Of a DNA stretch of 6,692 nt, positions 1-5,297 are shown in pieces. The DNA is from Dehalococcoidia bacterium (GTDB lineage Bacteria; Chloroflexota; Dehalococcoidia; JAUYDP01). The DNA lies in assembly GCA_030691805.1 (NCBI GenBank), contig JAUYDP010000464.1, positions 1 through 6,692 on the forward strand, in the 5' to 3' direction. The notes under the pieces are model-generated. The model did not search any database and was not told the DNA's origin. It saw only the letters and a program-made list of their open reading frames with translations. Each line of letters begins with the position of its first letter. Position 1 is the first letter of the stretch. The position numbers were made by a program, and so were the translations under genes.

Positions 1-1
1 G

Positions 2-259
2 GCCCGGTACCTGTCCCTGGCAAAGTCCCACGACGTGCCGGGTATGAGGAGTCCGCTAGACGGAAACGAGCTAATGGCTATTTTCAATAGGGAACCCGGC
101 CCTTGGCTGCGGCAGGTCAAAGAGCATCTTTTGAGCCACGTTCTGGATGGTACCCTCCGGCAGGAGAACAAGGCAGAGGCGGAGCGTCTGGCCAGGGAAT
201 ACATGGCGAAAACCACCCCAGGCGAGGCGCCCTCGTCCGTCCGTTTAGAGCGTCCCTGA
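2..259 (+). CDS. cca: C-terminal part of a CCA tRNA nucleotidyltransferase / HD-domain-like protein (5' end outside window)
   Basis: The reading frame is open from base 2 with no stop until TGA at 257-259, so this is the 3' end of a gene that begins upstream of the window. The visible 85 residues contain DGNELMAIFNREPGPWLRQV, then a helix ending in EAERLAREYM. This resembles the C-terminal segment of bacterial class II CCA-adding enzymes and poly(A) polymerases, where a (L)xGxDLMxxxxxxPGPxxG pattern precedes helices rich in Glu, Ala and Arg. Such enzymes add or repair the 3' CCA end of tRNAs in the cytoplasm. The nucleotidyltransferase and HD motifs would lie upstream and cannot be checked here, so another HD-domain protein sharing this tail is possible. 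The gene ends 38 bases before the next start on the same strand, so the two may be co-transcribed. An internal GTG at 35 is not a likely start. Confidence 0.65.
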   Translation, partial: ARYLSLAKSHDVPGMRSPLDGNELMAIFNREPGPWLRQVKEHLLSHVLDGTLRQENKAEAERLAREYMAKTTPGEAPSSVRLERP

Positions 260-283
260 AGTGGGTACCGACCGGGATCGTTG

Positions 284-290
284 AAGGAGA
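284..290 (+). promoter_or_regulatory. Shine-Dalgarno site that fixes a TTG start
   Basis: AAGGAGA lies 7 bases before the TTG at 298-300. No comparable site precedes the ATG at 103 in the same frame, and that ATG lies inside the upstream gene. This site is the main reason for starting the flavoprotein at 298. Confidence 0.75.
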
Positions 291-297
291 AAACCTC

Positions 298-2961
298 TTG
301 ACGTCGTCCTCAAAGACGCGAAGGCTGGAGCCAGGCTCCAGGGTGGCCGTTGTAGGCGGCGGGCCGGCCGGGAGTTTCTTTGCGATTTGCCTGCTGCGGC
401 TGGTCAGGGAGAGGAATCTCGACATCCAGGTCGAAATATATGAGGCCAGGAACTTCGCGGCCAGCGGGCCGCTGGGCTGCAACCGCTGCGCCGGCATTCT
501 TTCCGCCTCTCTCCTACATAACTTGAAGGCGCTGGCCATCAATATTCCTCAGGAGGTAGTCCTGGGACGAATTACCTCTTATCAGCTTTACAGCCCCTAC
601 GGGACCGCAGAGATCAAGAACCCGGACCCGTCTGATGAGATCTTCAGCATATACCGGGGCAGCGGACCTCTACACTCGCACGGCCAACAAGTGGCGAGCT
701 TCGATGGCTTCCTTTTGGCCCAGGCCCAGCGCCTGGGAGCCCGAGTGCTGCACCAGAAAGCACAACAGATATCCCTCCGCCCAAGGCCCGCGGTGCGAAG
801 CAACGACGCCCAGGAAGAGTACGACCTGGTAGTGCTCTCCTCAGGCCTTAATTCCGGCACAACCCCTGTCGAAGGTCTGCTCTACCGTCCCCCAGCCACC
901 AGATCAATGGCCCAGGACGAGCTCTACGCGGCGCCGGAGGATATTCAACGCTTCTTCGGCTCCAGCGTCAAGGTCTTCCTCCTTCCCGGCGACGACCTCA
1001 TCTTTGGCACCCTGGTCCCCAAAGGGCACTTCATCAACGTCTCCCTCCTGGGCGCCGGTGACACGTGGCGAGTGGAGGACTTTTTGAGTAATGACCTGGT
1101 CAAGAAGGCTATTCCCTTTCCTTATGAGAGGTCCTGTGGCTGCCGGCCCAAGATTGCCGTTGGCATGGCCTCTTACTTCTACGCTGACGGCTTAGTGGCT
1201 ATTGGCGATGCCTGCGTCGCCCGCCTCTACAAGGATGGCATCGGTTCCGCCCTTCTCACCGCCCGCCAGGCGGCCCGGACCGCCCTGGACCATGGGGTGT
1301 CCTCCGAAGATTTCGCCAGGCACTATGCTCCCCTGGCCCTGGCCATCCATCGGGACAACCGATTCGGTAGAGCCATCTTCGGCGTGCATCACCGGATCAA
1401 GGAGTCACCCGCCCTATTTCGCTCCCATTCTCGGCTTATTGCCGCCGAACAGTCTCAAGGCAAGGGAGAGTTGCCCTTCAGCCGTACCTTCTGGGGCATC
1501 TTTACCGGCAGCTACACCTACCGGCAGATTGCGCAGACGGCTCTGAAGCCCAGTTTCATCGTCAAGCTAGCGACCGGTTATCTCCGGGAGAAACTGGGTC
1601 CCCATCCAGCATCTCCGCCGTCCGCAACCCTTCCGGAAGCATGGCCTTCGACCCAGAGCCTCCCGAGGCGCATTTTGGTGCTCGGCGGCGGTTTTGGAGG
1701 AGTCTACACCACTCTGCATTTGGAGCGCGCCCTTCGCCATCAGCCGAATGTTTCTTTGACCCTGGTGAGTGATGAGAACTTCTTCTTATTCACCCCGATG
1801 CTGCAGGAGGTGGCTACCGGGGGTATCGAGACCCGGCATATAGCCTATCCCATCCGGCGGCTCCGGCATCGAGAGAATATCCGCTTCCTCCAGACCCGGG
1901 TGCAGGACATTGACCTTCACGAAAGAAAAGTAGCCACCGAGTATGGGCCTCTGAACTACGACCTCCTGGTACTGGCCCTGGGCAGCATAACAGACATGAC
2001 CGAGCTCCCGCGTCCGGCCAAGAACGTCTTCACCCTGAAGAGCCTGTTGGATGGCATGTTCCTGCGCAACCACGTAATAAACGCCCTGGAGCTGGCCGAT
2101 ATCGAGAATGATCCCCAGCATAGAAAGCAGCTCTTGACCTTCGTCGTCGCCGGCGGCGGCTACACCGGCATCCAGCTTATCACCGAAATGTGCGATTTCA
2201 TCCGGGGCTCTCTTTTGAAGGAGTACAAGAGTATCCAAGCCTCGGAGGTAAGGATTCTTTTGATGGAAGGGCAGGAACGGCTCCTCCCGGGCAAGGACGA
2301 AAGGCTGGCACGCAGGATTGGGGACATCCTTCGACGACAGGGCATCGAGGTAATGGTGAACTCGAAGGTGACCGACCTTCGGGATGGGAGCATGGAGATC
2401 AACGGCGTGCAGCGGCTGCCCACCAGCACCATCGTCTGGGCCACGGGCATCCGTGCCAACCCCGTGGTAGCCCGCCTTCCGGTGGAAAAAGACAGCCTGG
2501 GACGGGTGCTGGTCAACGGGTACCTGGAGTTGCCTGCCTTTCCCGGGGTTTACGCTCTGGGCGATAATGCCTGTATCATGGACGCGGCCACCGGTGAGGC
2601 CCTGCCACCTAGCGCCCATTTCGCGGTACGCCAGCCCAAGACGGTGGCGGCTAATATCCTAGCGGACCTGGGAGGCAAAGCCAGGCGTCCTTATCGTTGG
2701 AAACCCGCCATCGAGATGATCTCCCTCGGCCCCCGTAACGCGGCCATGAGCATCAGAGGAATCCATCTATTTGGCCTGCCCGTGCGGCTGCTGTGGGTAT
2801 TGGGATATCTAAGCCTGGTGATCGGGGCTTACAACCGGATCCGCATCGTTGTAGACTGGCTGTTGATCCTCTTCTTCGGACGCGATAGCACCCTGCTGCG
2901 GATCGAGCGTGACGAGTCCAGCCTTGGGGAGACCTCGAAGCCCCGCAGAGGTCCACCTTGA
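298..2961 (+). CDS. Two-module flavoprotein: geranylgeranyl-reductase-like FAD oxidoreductase fused to type II NADH:quinone oxidoreductase (NDH-2)
   Basis: This is an 887-residue protein read from TTG 298. Residues about 15-430 form an FAD oxidoreductase of the geranylgeranyl reductase/PHBH-like group. It has the N-terminal dinucleotide fold VAVVGGGPAG (16-25), a GCNRCAG motif (60-66), a CGCRP motif (280-284) and the late FAD signature AIGDAC (301-306) followed by KDGIGSAL. Residues 435-458 are a Pro/Ser-rich linker. Residues 459-887 are a whole NDH-2: FAD-binding ILVLGGGFGG (459-468), NAD-binding FVVAGGGYTG (615-624), YALGDNA (752-758), the quinone-site-like HFAVRQP (774-780), and an amphipathic C-terminal region (about 822-866) like the one that anchors NDH-2 to the inner face of the membrane. 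NDH-2 passes electrons from NADH to quinone without pumping protons. GGR relatives reduce isoprenoid double bonds, including menaquinone side chains. I infer that the fusion works on quinones or isoprenoids at the membrane. There is no stop or frameshift between the modules. The family calls are strong; the substrate of the first module is unknown. Confidence 0.88.
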   Translation: MTSSSKTRRLEPGSRVAVVGGGPAGSFFAICLLRLVRERNLDIQVEIYEARNFAASGPLGCNRCAGILSASLLHNLKALAINIPQEVVLGRITSYQLYSPYGTAEIKNPDPSDEIFSIYRGSGPLHSHGQQVASFDGFLLAQAQRLGARVLHQKAQQISLRPRPAVRSNDAQEEYDLVVLSSGLNSGTTPVEGLLYRPPATRSMAQDELYAAPEDIQRFFGSSVKVFLLPGDDLIFGTLVPKGHFINVSLLGAGDTWRVEDFLSNDLVKKAIPFPYERSCGCRPKIAVGMASYFYADGLVAIGDACVARLYKDGIGSALLTARQAARTALDHGVSSEDFARHYAPLALAIHRDNRFGRAIFGVHHRIKESPALFRSHSRLIAAEQSQGKGELPFSRTFWGIFTGSYTYRQIAQTALKPSFIVKLATGYLREKLGPHPASPPSATLPEAWPSTQSLPRRILVLGGGFGGVYTTLHLERALRHQPNVSLTLVSDENFFLFTPMLQEVATGGIETRHIAYPIRRLRHRENIRFLQTRVQDIDLHERKVATEYGPLNYDLLVLALGSITDMTELPRPAKNVFTLKSLLDGMFLRNHVINALELADIENDPQHRKQLLTFVVAGGGYTGIQLITEMCDFIRGSLLKEYKSIQASEVRILLMEGQERLLPGKDERLARRIGDILRRQGIEVMVNSKVTDLRDGSMEINGVQRLPTSTIVWATGIRANPVVARLPVEKDSLGRVLVNGYLELPAFPGVYALGDNACIMDAATGEALPPSAHFAVRQPKTVAANILADLGGKARRPYRWKPAIEMISLGPRNAAMSIRGIHLFGLPVRLLWVLGYLSLVIGAYNRIRIVVDWLLILFFGRDSTLLRIERDESSLGETSKPRRGPP

Positions 2962-2986
2962 CTAGTAATCACCCCGATGCTATAGT
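2958..2986 (+). promoter_or_regulatory. sigma70-type promoter of guaB3
   Basis: TTGACT (2958-2963), a 17-base spacer and TATAGT (2981-2986) match the -35 and -10 consensus at five of six positions each. The -35 box overlaps the TGA stop of the preceding gene (2959-2961). A run of seven T follows from 2986. Transcription would start near 2993, about 17 bases before the ATG. This suggests guaB3 has its own promoter rather than depending on read-through. Confidence 0.75.
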
Positions 2987-2999
2987 TTTTTTCACACCC

Positions 3000-3005
3000 A
3001 GGAGG
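3000..3005 (+). promoter_or_regulatory. Shine-Dalgarno site of guaB3
   Basis: A perfect AGGAGG lies 4 bases before ATG 3010. The spacing is a little short, but the match is complete and supports that start. Confidence 0.75.
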
Positions 3006-3009
3006 CATT

Positions 3010-4155
3010 ATGAGAGATTCCACGTATAGTGGCCTAAAGCGGGCCTATGGCTACGATGAGGTCGCCCTGGTGCCAGGAGCGATTACGATCAACCCGGACC
3101 AGGTGGATATCACCCTTGCTCTAGGTGACAAGACCCTGGAGATACCCTTCCTGGCTTCGGCTATGGACGGCGTGGTGGATTCTCGCTTTGCCATCGCCAT
3201 GGGACGCTTGGGAGGCCTGGCGGTCCTGAACCTGGAGGGGGTGCAGACCCGCTACGAAGACCCGAGGACTGTTCTGGACCAGGTGGTCGAAGCCTCCCCC
3301 GGAGAGATAACCAGCCTTCTACAGCGTATCTACAGCGAGCCAATCAAGGAGAGGCTGATCGGAGAACGCATTAGGGAGATAAAGGCCGGAGGCGCGCTGG
3401 CTGCGGCCTCGGCCACTCCAACCACCGCCCTTCACTTCGGCCCATTAGCCGCCGAAGCGGGCGCTGATTTCTTCGTGGTCCAGTCAACGGTGACCACCGC
3501 CCGCCATGTTTCCCGCACTTATCCTCTGCTCTCCTTCACCGAGCTCCGCCAGATCCTTCGCGTTCCCCTGTTAGTCGGCAACTGCGTTAGCTACGCTCCG
3601 GCCCTGGAGTTGATGGACACGGGCATCGATGGGCTACTGGTAGGGGTTGGGCCGGGCGCCGCTTGCACCAGCCGCCAGGTTCTGGGCGTTGGCGTCCCGC
3701 AGGTCACCGCTACTATTAGTTGCGCGGCGGCGCGTGACCACTACTTCAAGTCCTCCGGGCGCTACGTGGCTATCATCACTGATGGCGGAATGTCCACCGG
3801 AGGCGATATCTGTAAGTCCATTGCCTCCGGCGCCGACGGGGTCATGCTGGGGTCTCCTTTCGCTCAGAGCCAGGAAGCCCCGGGTAGAGGATTCCACTGG
3901 GGGATGGCTACGCCTCACCCGGCGCTGCCCAGGGGCACGCGTATTCGCGTTGGCGTCAGAGGGACCCTCGAACAGATCCTTTTCGGCCCTACCAGCCTGA
4001 CCGACGGCACCCAGAACCTGGTCGGGGCGCTGCGGATCAGCATGGGGATGCTGGGCGCCCGCAACATCAAAGAGATGCAGCAAGTAGATATGGTCATTGC
4101 CCCCTCTATTCGCACCGAGGGCAAAGCCTATCAGATTGCCCAGGGGTTGGTCTAG
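3010..4155 (+). CDS. guaB3: GuaB3-type IMP dehydrogenase family protein, no CBS domains
   Basis: This 381-residue TIM-barrel protein belongs to the IMP dehydrogenase/GMP reductase superfamily. It has an N-terminal SAMDGVVD segment (50-57, equivalent to SAPMDTVT in IMPDH), the catalytic loop GPGAACTSR (214-222) with C219 as the expected nucleophile that attacks C2 of IMP, the phosphate-binding DGGMSTGGD (258-266), and GADGVMLGSPFA (274-285). Ordinary bacterial GuaB is about 490 residues with a tandem CBS insertion after the barrel's second strand. Here the CBS pair is absent, and the length fits the GuaB3 group. GuaB catalyses IMP + NAD+ to XMP + NADH, the committed step of GMP synthesis. GuaB3 proteins were long called 'IMPDH-related'; my recollection is that cyanobacterial GuaB3 has IMPDH activity, so activity here is plausible but untested. 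The gene has its own strong promoter and Shine-Dalgarno site, and none of its neighbours is a purine gene. Confidence 0.9.
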   Translation: MRDSTYSGLKRAYGYDEVALVPGAITINPDQVDITLALGDKTLEIPFLASAMDGVVDSRFAIAMGRLGGLAVLNLEGVQTRYEDPRTVLDQVVEASPGEITSLLQRIYSEPIKERLIGERIREIKAGGALAAASATPTTALHFGPLAAEAGADFFVVQSTVTTARHVSRTYPLLSFTELRQILRVPLLVGNCVSYAPALELMDTGIDGLLVGVGPGAACTSRQVLGVGVPQVTATISCAAARDHYFKSSGRYVAIITDGGMSTGGDICKSIASGADGVMLGSPFAQSQEAPGRGFHWGMATPHPALPRGTRIRVGVRGTLEQILFGPTSLTDGTQNLVGALRISMGMLGARNIKEMQQVDMVIAPSIRTEGKAYQIAQGLV

Positions 4156-4211
4156 GACCACCGGATAGTAGACCGCGGGTTAGGCGGGACATTCCAGCGG
4201 CTTTCCAGCCT

Positions 4212-4222
4212 GATACCGCACA
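4212..4222 (+). repeat. Isolated left arm of the palindromic repeat
   Basis: GATACCGCACA is identical to the left arm of the intact palindrome at 4422. It is also perfectly complementary to the right arm at 4242-4252. It could therefore compete with the divergent left arm at 4225 and form an 11-bp stem with a 19-base loop. It looks like a partial tandem duplication of the repeat. Confidence 0.6.
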
Positions 4223-4224
4223 TT

Positions 4225-4252
4225 GATACCACACAATTAATTGTGCGGTATC
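4225..4252. repeat. Palindromic repeat, copy 1 (one mismatch)
   Basis: This 28-base palindrome has arms GATACC[A]CACAATT and AATTGTGCGGTATC. It is perfect except that A4231 faces C4246 where copy 2 has a G-C pair. The similarity to copy 2 continues on the right side (GCCGCAGGCC against GGCGCAGGCC). The repeat unit is therefore about 40 bases long and lies in the same orientation as copy 2. Confidence 0.85.
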
Positions 4253-4281
4253 GCCGCAGGCCCGAAAAAGGGCTGGCTATC

Positions 4282-4305
4282 CGCCTCGGACGCAGATCCG
4301 AGGTG
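4282..4305. repeat. Hairpin between the two palindromes
   Basis: CCTCGGA (4284-4290) pairs perfectly with TCCGAGG (4297-4303) around the six-base loop CGCAGA. A G-T and a C-G pair extend the stem to 9 bp. No T-run follows on either strand, so it is not a standard terminator. It may be a folded part of a small repeat element or RNA; function unknown. Confidence 0.5.
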
Positions 4306-4419
4306 CCTTCTCAGCCCCGTTGCTTCTCCCAATACCCCATCGCATTCCTGCTGGTGCCTCCGCGTCAGGTCAGCCATAAGCCCGTCGCTCGCCGGCACGA
4401 AACAGCCGACAACGATTCC

Positions 4420-4451
4420 CCGATACCGCACAATTAATTGTGCGGTATCGG
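4420..4451. repeat. Palindromic repeat, copy 2 (perfect)
   Basis: Arms GATACCGCACAATT (4422-4435) and AATTGTGCGGTATC (4436-4449) form a perfect 28-base palindrome, and two more C-G pairs outside make it 32 bases. It starts 197 bases after copy 1. As RNA it would give a stem of about 14 bp (12 bp inside the 28-base core) with a UUAA loop; as DNA it could be a cruciform or a dimer-binding operator. Confidence 0.9.
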
Positions 4452-4488
4452 CGCAGGCCGCGCCCTGGCGACCACCTGGGGCTGGCAG

Positions 4489-4517
4489 TTACCGATGTAG
4501 CCCAAAAGCGCTACACT
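4489..4517 (+). promoter_or_regulatory. Candidate autoregulated promoter of the dinJ-type antitoxin
   Basis: TTACCG (4489-4494) and TACACT (4512-4517) are separated by 17 bases; each matches the consensus at four of six positions. The inverted repeat TGTAGC-N8-GCTACA (4496-4515) covers the spacer and the -10 box. That is where a RelB/DinJ antitoxin would be expected to bind its own promoter. Both assignments are tentative. Confidence 0.35.
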
Positions 4518-4542
4518 ACTCCTGAAAGAAGGGTGGGGCGAA

Positions 4543-4803
4543 ATGAATAAGTCTGCCACGGTTAGAGCGCGTATGGAACCACACCTCAAGAAGGAAGCAG
4601 AGGACTTGCTTGCGGAACTGGGTCTATCCGCCACGGAAGCAATCACTCTTTTCTATCGCCAAATCACGCTGCGGAAGAGGCTTCCGTTCGATGTGGTTAT
4701 CCCGAATGCAACTACGCGAAGAACATTCGAAAGTACAGATGCGGGAAAAGACATCGTGGTCTGTACGGACGCGGAGGATATGTTCAGGAACCTGGGCATT
4801 TGA
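4543..4803 (+). CDS. dinJ: RelB/DinJ family antitoxin, apparently without its toxin
   Basis: This 86-residue protein has the same length as E. coli DinJ and aligns along its whole length. The N-terminal ATVRARMEPHLKKEAEDLLA is a ribbon-helix-helix-type DNA-binding region. LPFDVVIPN (about 51-59) matches the LPFDLREPN segment, and the tail TDAEDMFRNLGI (75-86) matches DinJ's KDADDLFDKLGI. DinJ-like antitoxins hold a YafQ/RelE-fold ribosome-dependent mRNA endonuclease inactive and repress the operon. Purine-rich GAAGGGTGGGG precedes the ATG. The toxin gene normally follows at once. Here the stop overlaps an ATG (TGATG, 4801-4805), but the 46 codons from it do not resemble YafQ or RelE, and the DNA there is instead the tail of a broken vapC on the other strand. 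It may be an orphan antitoxin left after toxin loss, or may act on a toxin elsewhere. Confidence 0.88.
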   Translation: MNKSATVRARMEPHLKKEAEDLLAELGLSATEAITLFYRQITLRKRLPFDVVIPNATTRRTFESTDAGKDIVVCTDAEDMFRNLGI

Positions 4804-4838
4804 TGCTCAGTAACTATTCGGGCAGGAGCCGGAGGGCA

Positions 4839-4949
4839 TCAACGTGGCGAGGACGCAGCAGCCCAAATGAGATGACGACAAGCGCGGTGATCGCCATTGC
4901 TATGATCGAGCGAGGCGTAAAGTGGGCCAGTATCCAGGATTAGCGCCAC
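4839..4949 (-). pseudogene. vapC: Truncated VapC toxin (N-terminal part of a PIN-domain ribonuclease)
   Basis: Read on the minus strand from GTG 4949, this frame gives 36 residues. MALILDTGPLYASLD, then NGDHRACRHLIWAAA, is the start of a VapC PIN-domain toxin: first beta strand, catalytic Asp in the DTGP motif (D6), then a D/H-rich turn and an ACRxL helix. The frame starts 10 bases before the end of the vapB gene, as usual for vapBC pairs. It stops at TGA (4841-4839). Beyond the stop the same frame reads PAPARIVTE (to about 4806), which resembles the PAPVVTE strand carrying the second acidic residue. All similarity ends there, 2 bases from the dinJ stop. A VapC is usually about 130 residues with three or four acidic active-site residues; the rest is missing. 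I infer a dead toxin, cut by rearrangement and then by a nonsense codon. Confidence 0.72.
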
Positions 4950-5164
4950 GACCGGGGCCGCGGACGCTCCTTGCCCGCTCGGCGTGCGGTGTCAGTATGG
5001 CCGGAGGCGCCGATGCCCAAGCTCCGTGGTGGTGGATGGTAGCTATTAACCTTCGCTTCGAGGGCCTCCCGGATCAGCTCTGCCATCGCGATTCCCCGCT
5101 CGGCCGCCGCACGGCGCAGCCGCTCGAGCAATTCGTCTGAAGCAACGATACTTGTGCGTCGCAT
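4940..5164 (-). CDS. vapB: VapB-type ribbon-helix-helix antitoxin
   Basis: This 74-residue protein starts at ATG 5164. RRTSIVASDELLERLRRAA (2-20) is a ribbon-helix-helix beta strand and first helix, followed by ERGIAMAELIREALEAKV as the second helix. The tail has SLGIGASGHTDTARRAG and ends RPRSWR, a layout typical of VapB proteins that precede PIN toxins: DNA binding at the N-terminus and toxin-wrapping at the C-terminus. The broken vapC follows with a 10-base overlap. No Shine-Dalgarno sequence is visible before the ATG, while a -10-like TATAGT lies only six bases upstream, so the mRNA may be leaderless. The antitoxin looks intact although its toxin is not. It may persist as a repressor, as an antidote to a related VapC elsewhere, or simply as a relic. 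Confidence 0.82.
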   Translation of the reverse strand: MRRTSIVASDELLERLRRAAAERGIAMAELIREALEAKVNSYHPPPRSLGIGASGHTDTARRAGKERPRPRSWR

Positions 5165-5170
5165 AGTCGT

Positions 5171-5205
5171 ACTATATCATAGCTGGCAGCATTATAGCAT
5201 GGCAA
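5171..5205 (-). promoter_or_regulatory. Promoter region of vapB (minus strand)
   Basis: On the minus strand TTGCCA (5205-5200) and TATGAT (5181-5176) are 18 bases apart and match the consensus at five of six positions each. A second -10-like TATAGT (5176-5171) lies six bases before the ATG, and a perfect TATAAT (5196-5191) has no good -35 box. GCTAT occurs twice (in GCTATAAT and GCTATGAT), which could be a binding repeat for the antitoxin. Which box is used cannot be told from sequence. Confidence 0.5.
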
Positions 5206-5229
5206 CCGCTCTGCTTCTGCAATCCAGTA

Positions 5230-5258
5230 TGGACTTCTAGGGCAAGTTCGTATATACT
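5230..5258 (+). promoter_or_regulatory. Promoter of the + strand RHH antitoxin/mazF operon
   Basis: TGGACT (5230-5235) and TATACT (5253-5258) are 17 bases apart. The perfect 8-base palindrome GTATATAC (5250-5257) overlaps the -10 box and is a candidate operator for autorepression. The start would be near 5265, leaving a leader of about 33 bases with AAGGGG (5283-5288) as ribosome binding site. The promoter is divergent from that of vapB within a 133-base intergenic region. Confidence 0.5.
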
Positions 5259-5297
5259 TCAGTGGTGCATATATCAGCATAAAAGGGGTACTTTCGT

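Larger units (their letters stand above)
4156..4542. other. 387-base non-coding stretch with palindromic repeats and hairpins
   Basis: No convincing gene is present on either strand. The short open frames here begin or end inside the palindromic repeats (each reads IPHN at its end), which makes them artefacts of the repeats. The stretch holds two 28-base palindromes, a loose third arm, a 9-bp hairpin, a weaker hairpin GCCC-GAAAAA-GGGC (4260-4273), and a candidate promoter with an inverted repeat just before the antitoxin gene at 4543. I see no hairpin followed by a T-run after guaB3, so no clear intrinsic terminator. Confidence 0.6.

Noticed and set aside
103..297. ATG 103 as the start of the flavoprotein
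   Set aside because: The added 65 residues overlap the upstream gene in another frame, are low-complexity Gly/Arg-rich, and lack a Shine-Dalgarno site; TTG 298 has one.
1786..2619. 277-codon open frame on the minus strand
   Set aside because: It lies wholly inside the NDH-2 module, has no recognisable domain or ribosome binding site, and is explained by the GC-rich codon bias of the + strand gene.
2981..2992. Terminator for the flavoprotein gene at the T-run
   Set aside because: No hairpin precedes the seven T; the T-run directly follows the -10 box of the guaB3 promoter.
4225..4449. CRISPR array
   Set aside because: Only two full copies separated by about 170 bases of unrelated DNA, with perfectly self-complementary repeats; no array periodicity and no cas genes.
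4225..4449. Classical MITE bounded by terminal inverted repeats
   Set aside because: The similarity outside the palindromes is in direct orientation (to the right of both copies), not inverted, and no target-site duplication is evident. A more general repeat element remains possible.
4237..4646. Several 64-94 codon open frames on both strands through the palindromes
   Set aside because: They start or end within the repeats and share the same IPHN ends because the repeat is a palindrome; none has a family resemblance.
4803..4943. 46-codon frame starting at the ATG overlapping the dinJ stop, as a toxin
   Set aside because: Its sequence (MLSNYSGRSRRAST...) does not resemble YafQ/RelE, and the same DNA is better explained as the vapC remnant on the other strand.
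4922..5140. 72-codon + strand frame
   Set aside because: Shadow of vapB on the opposite strand.
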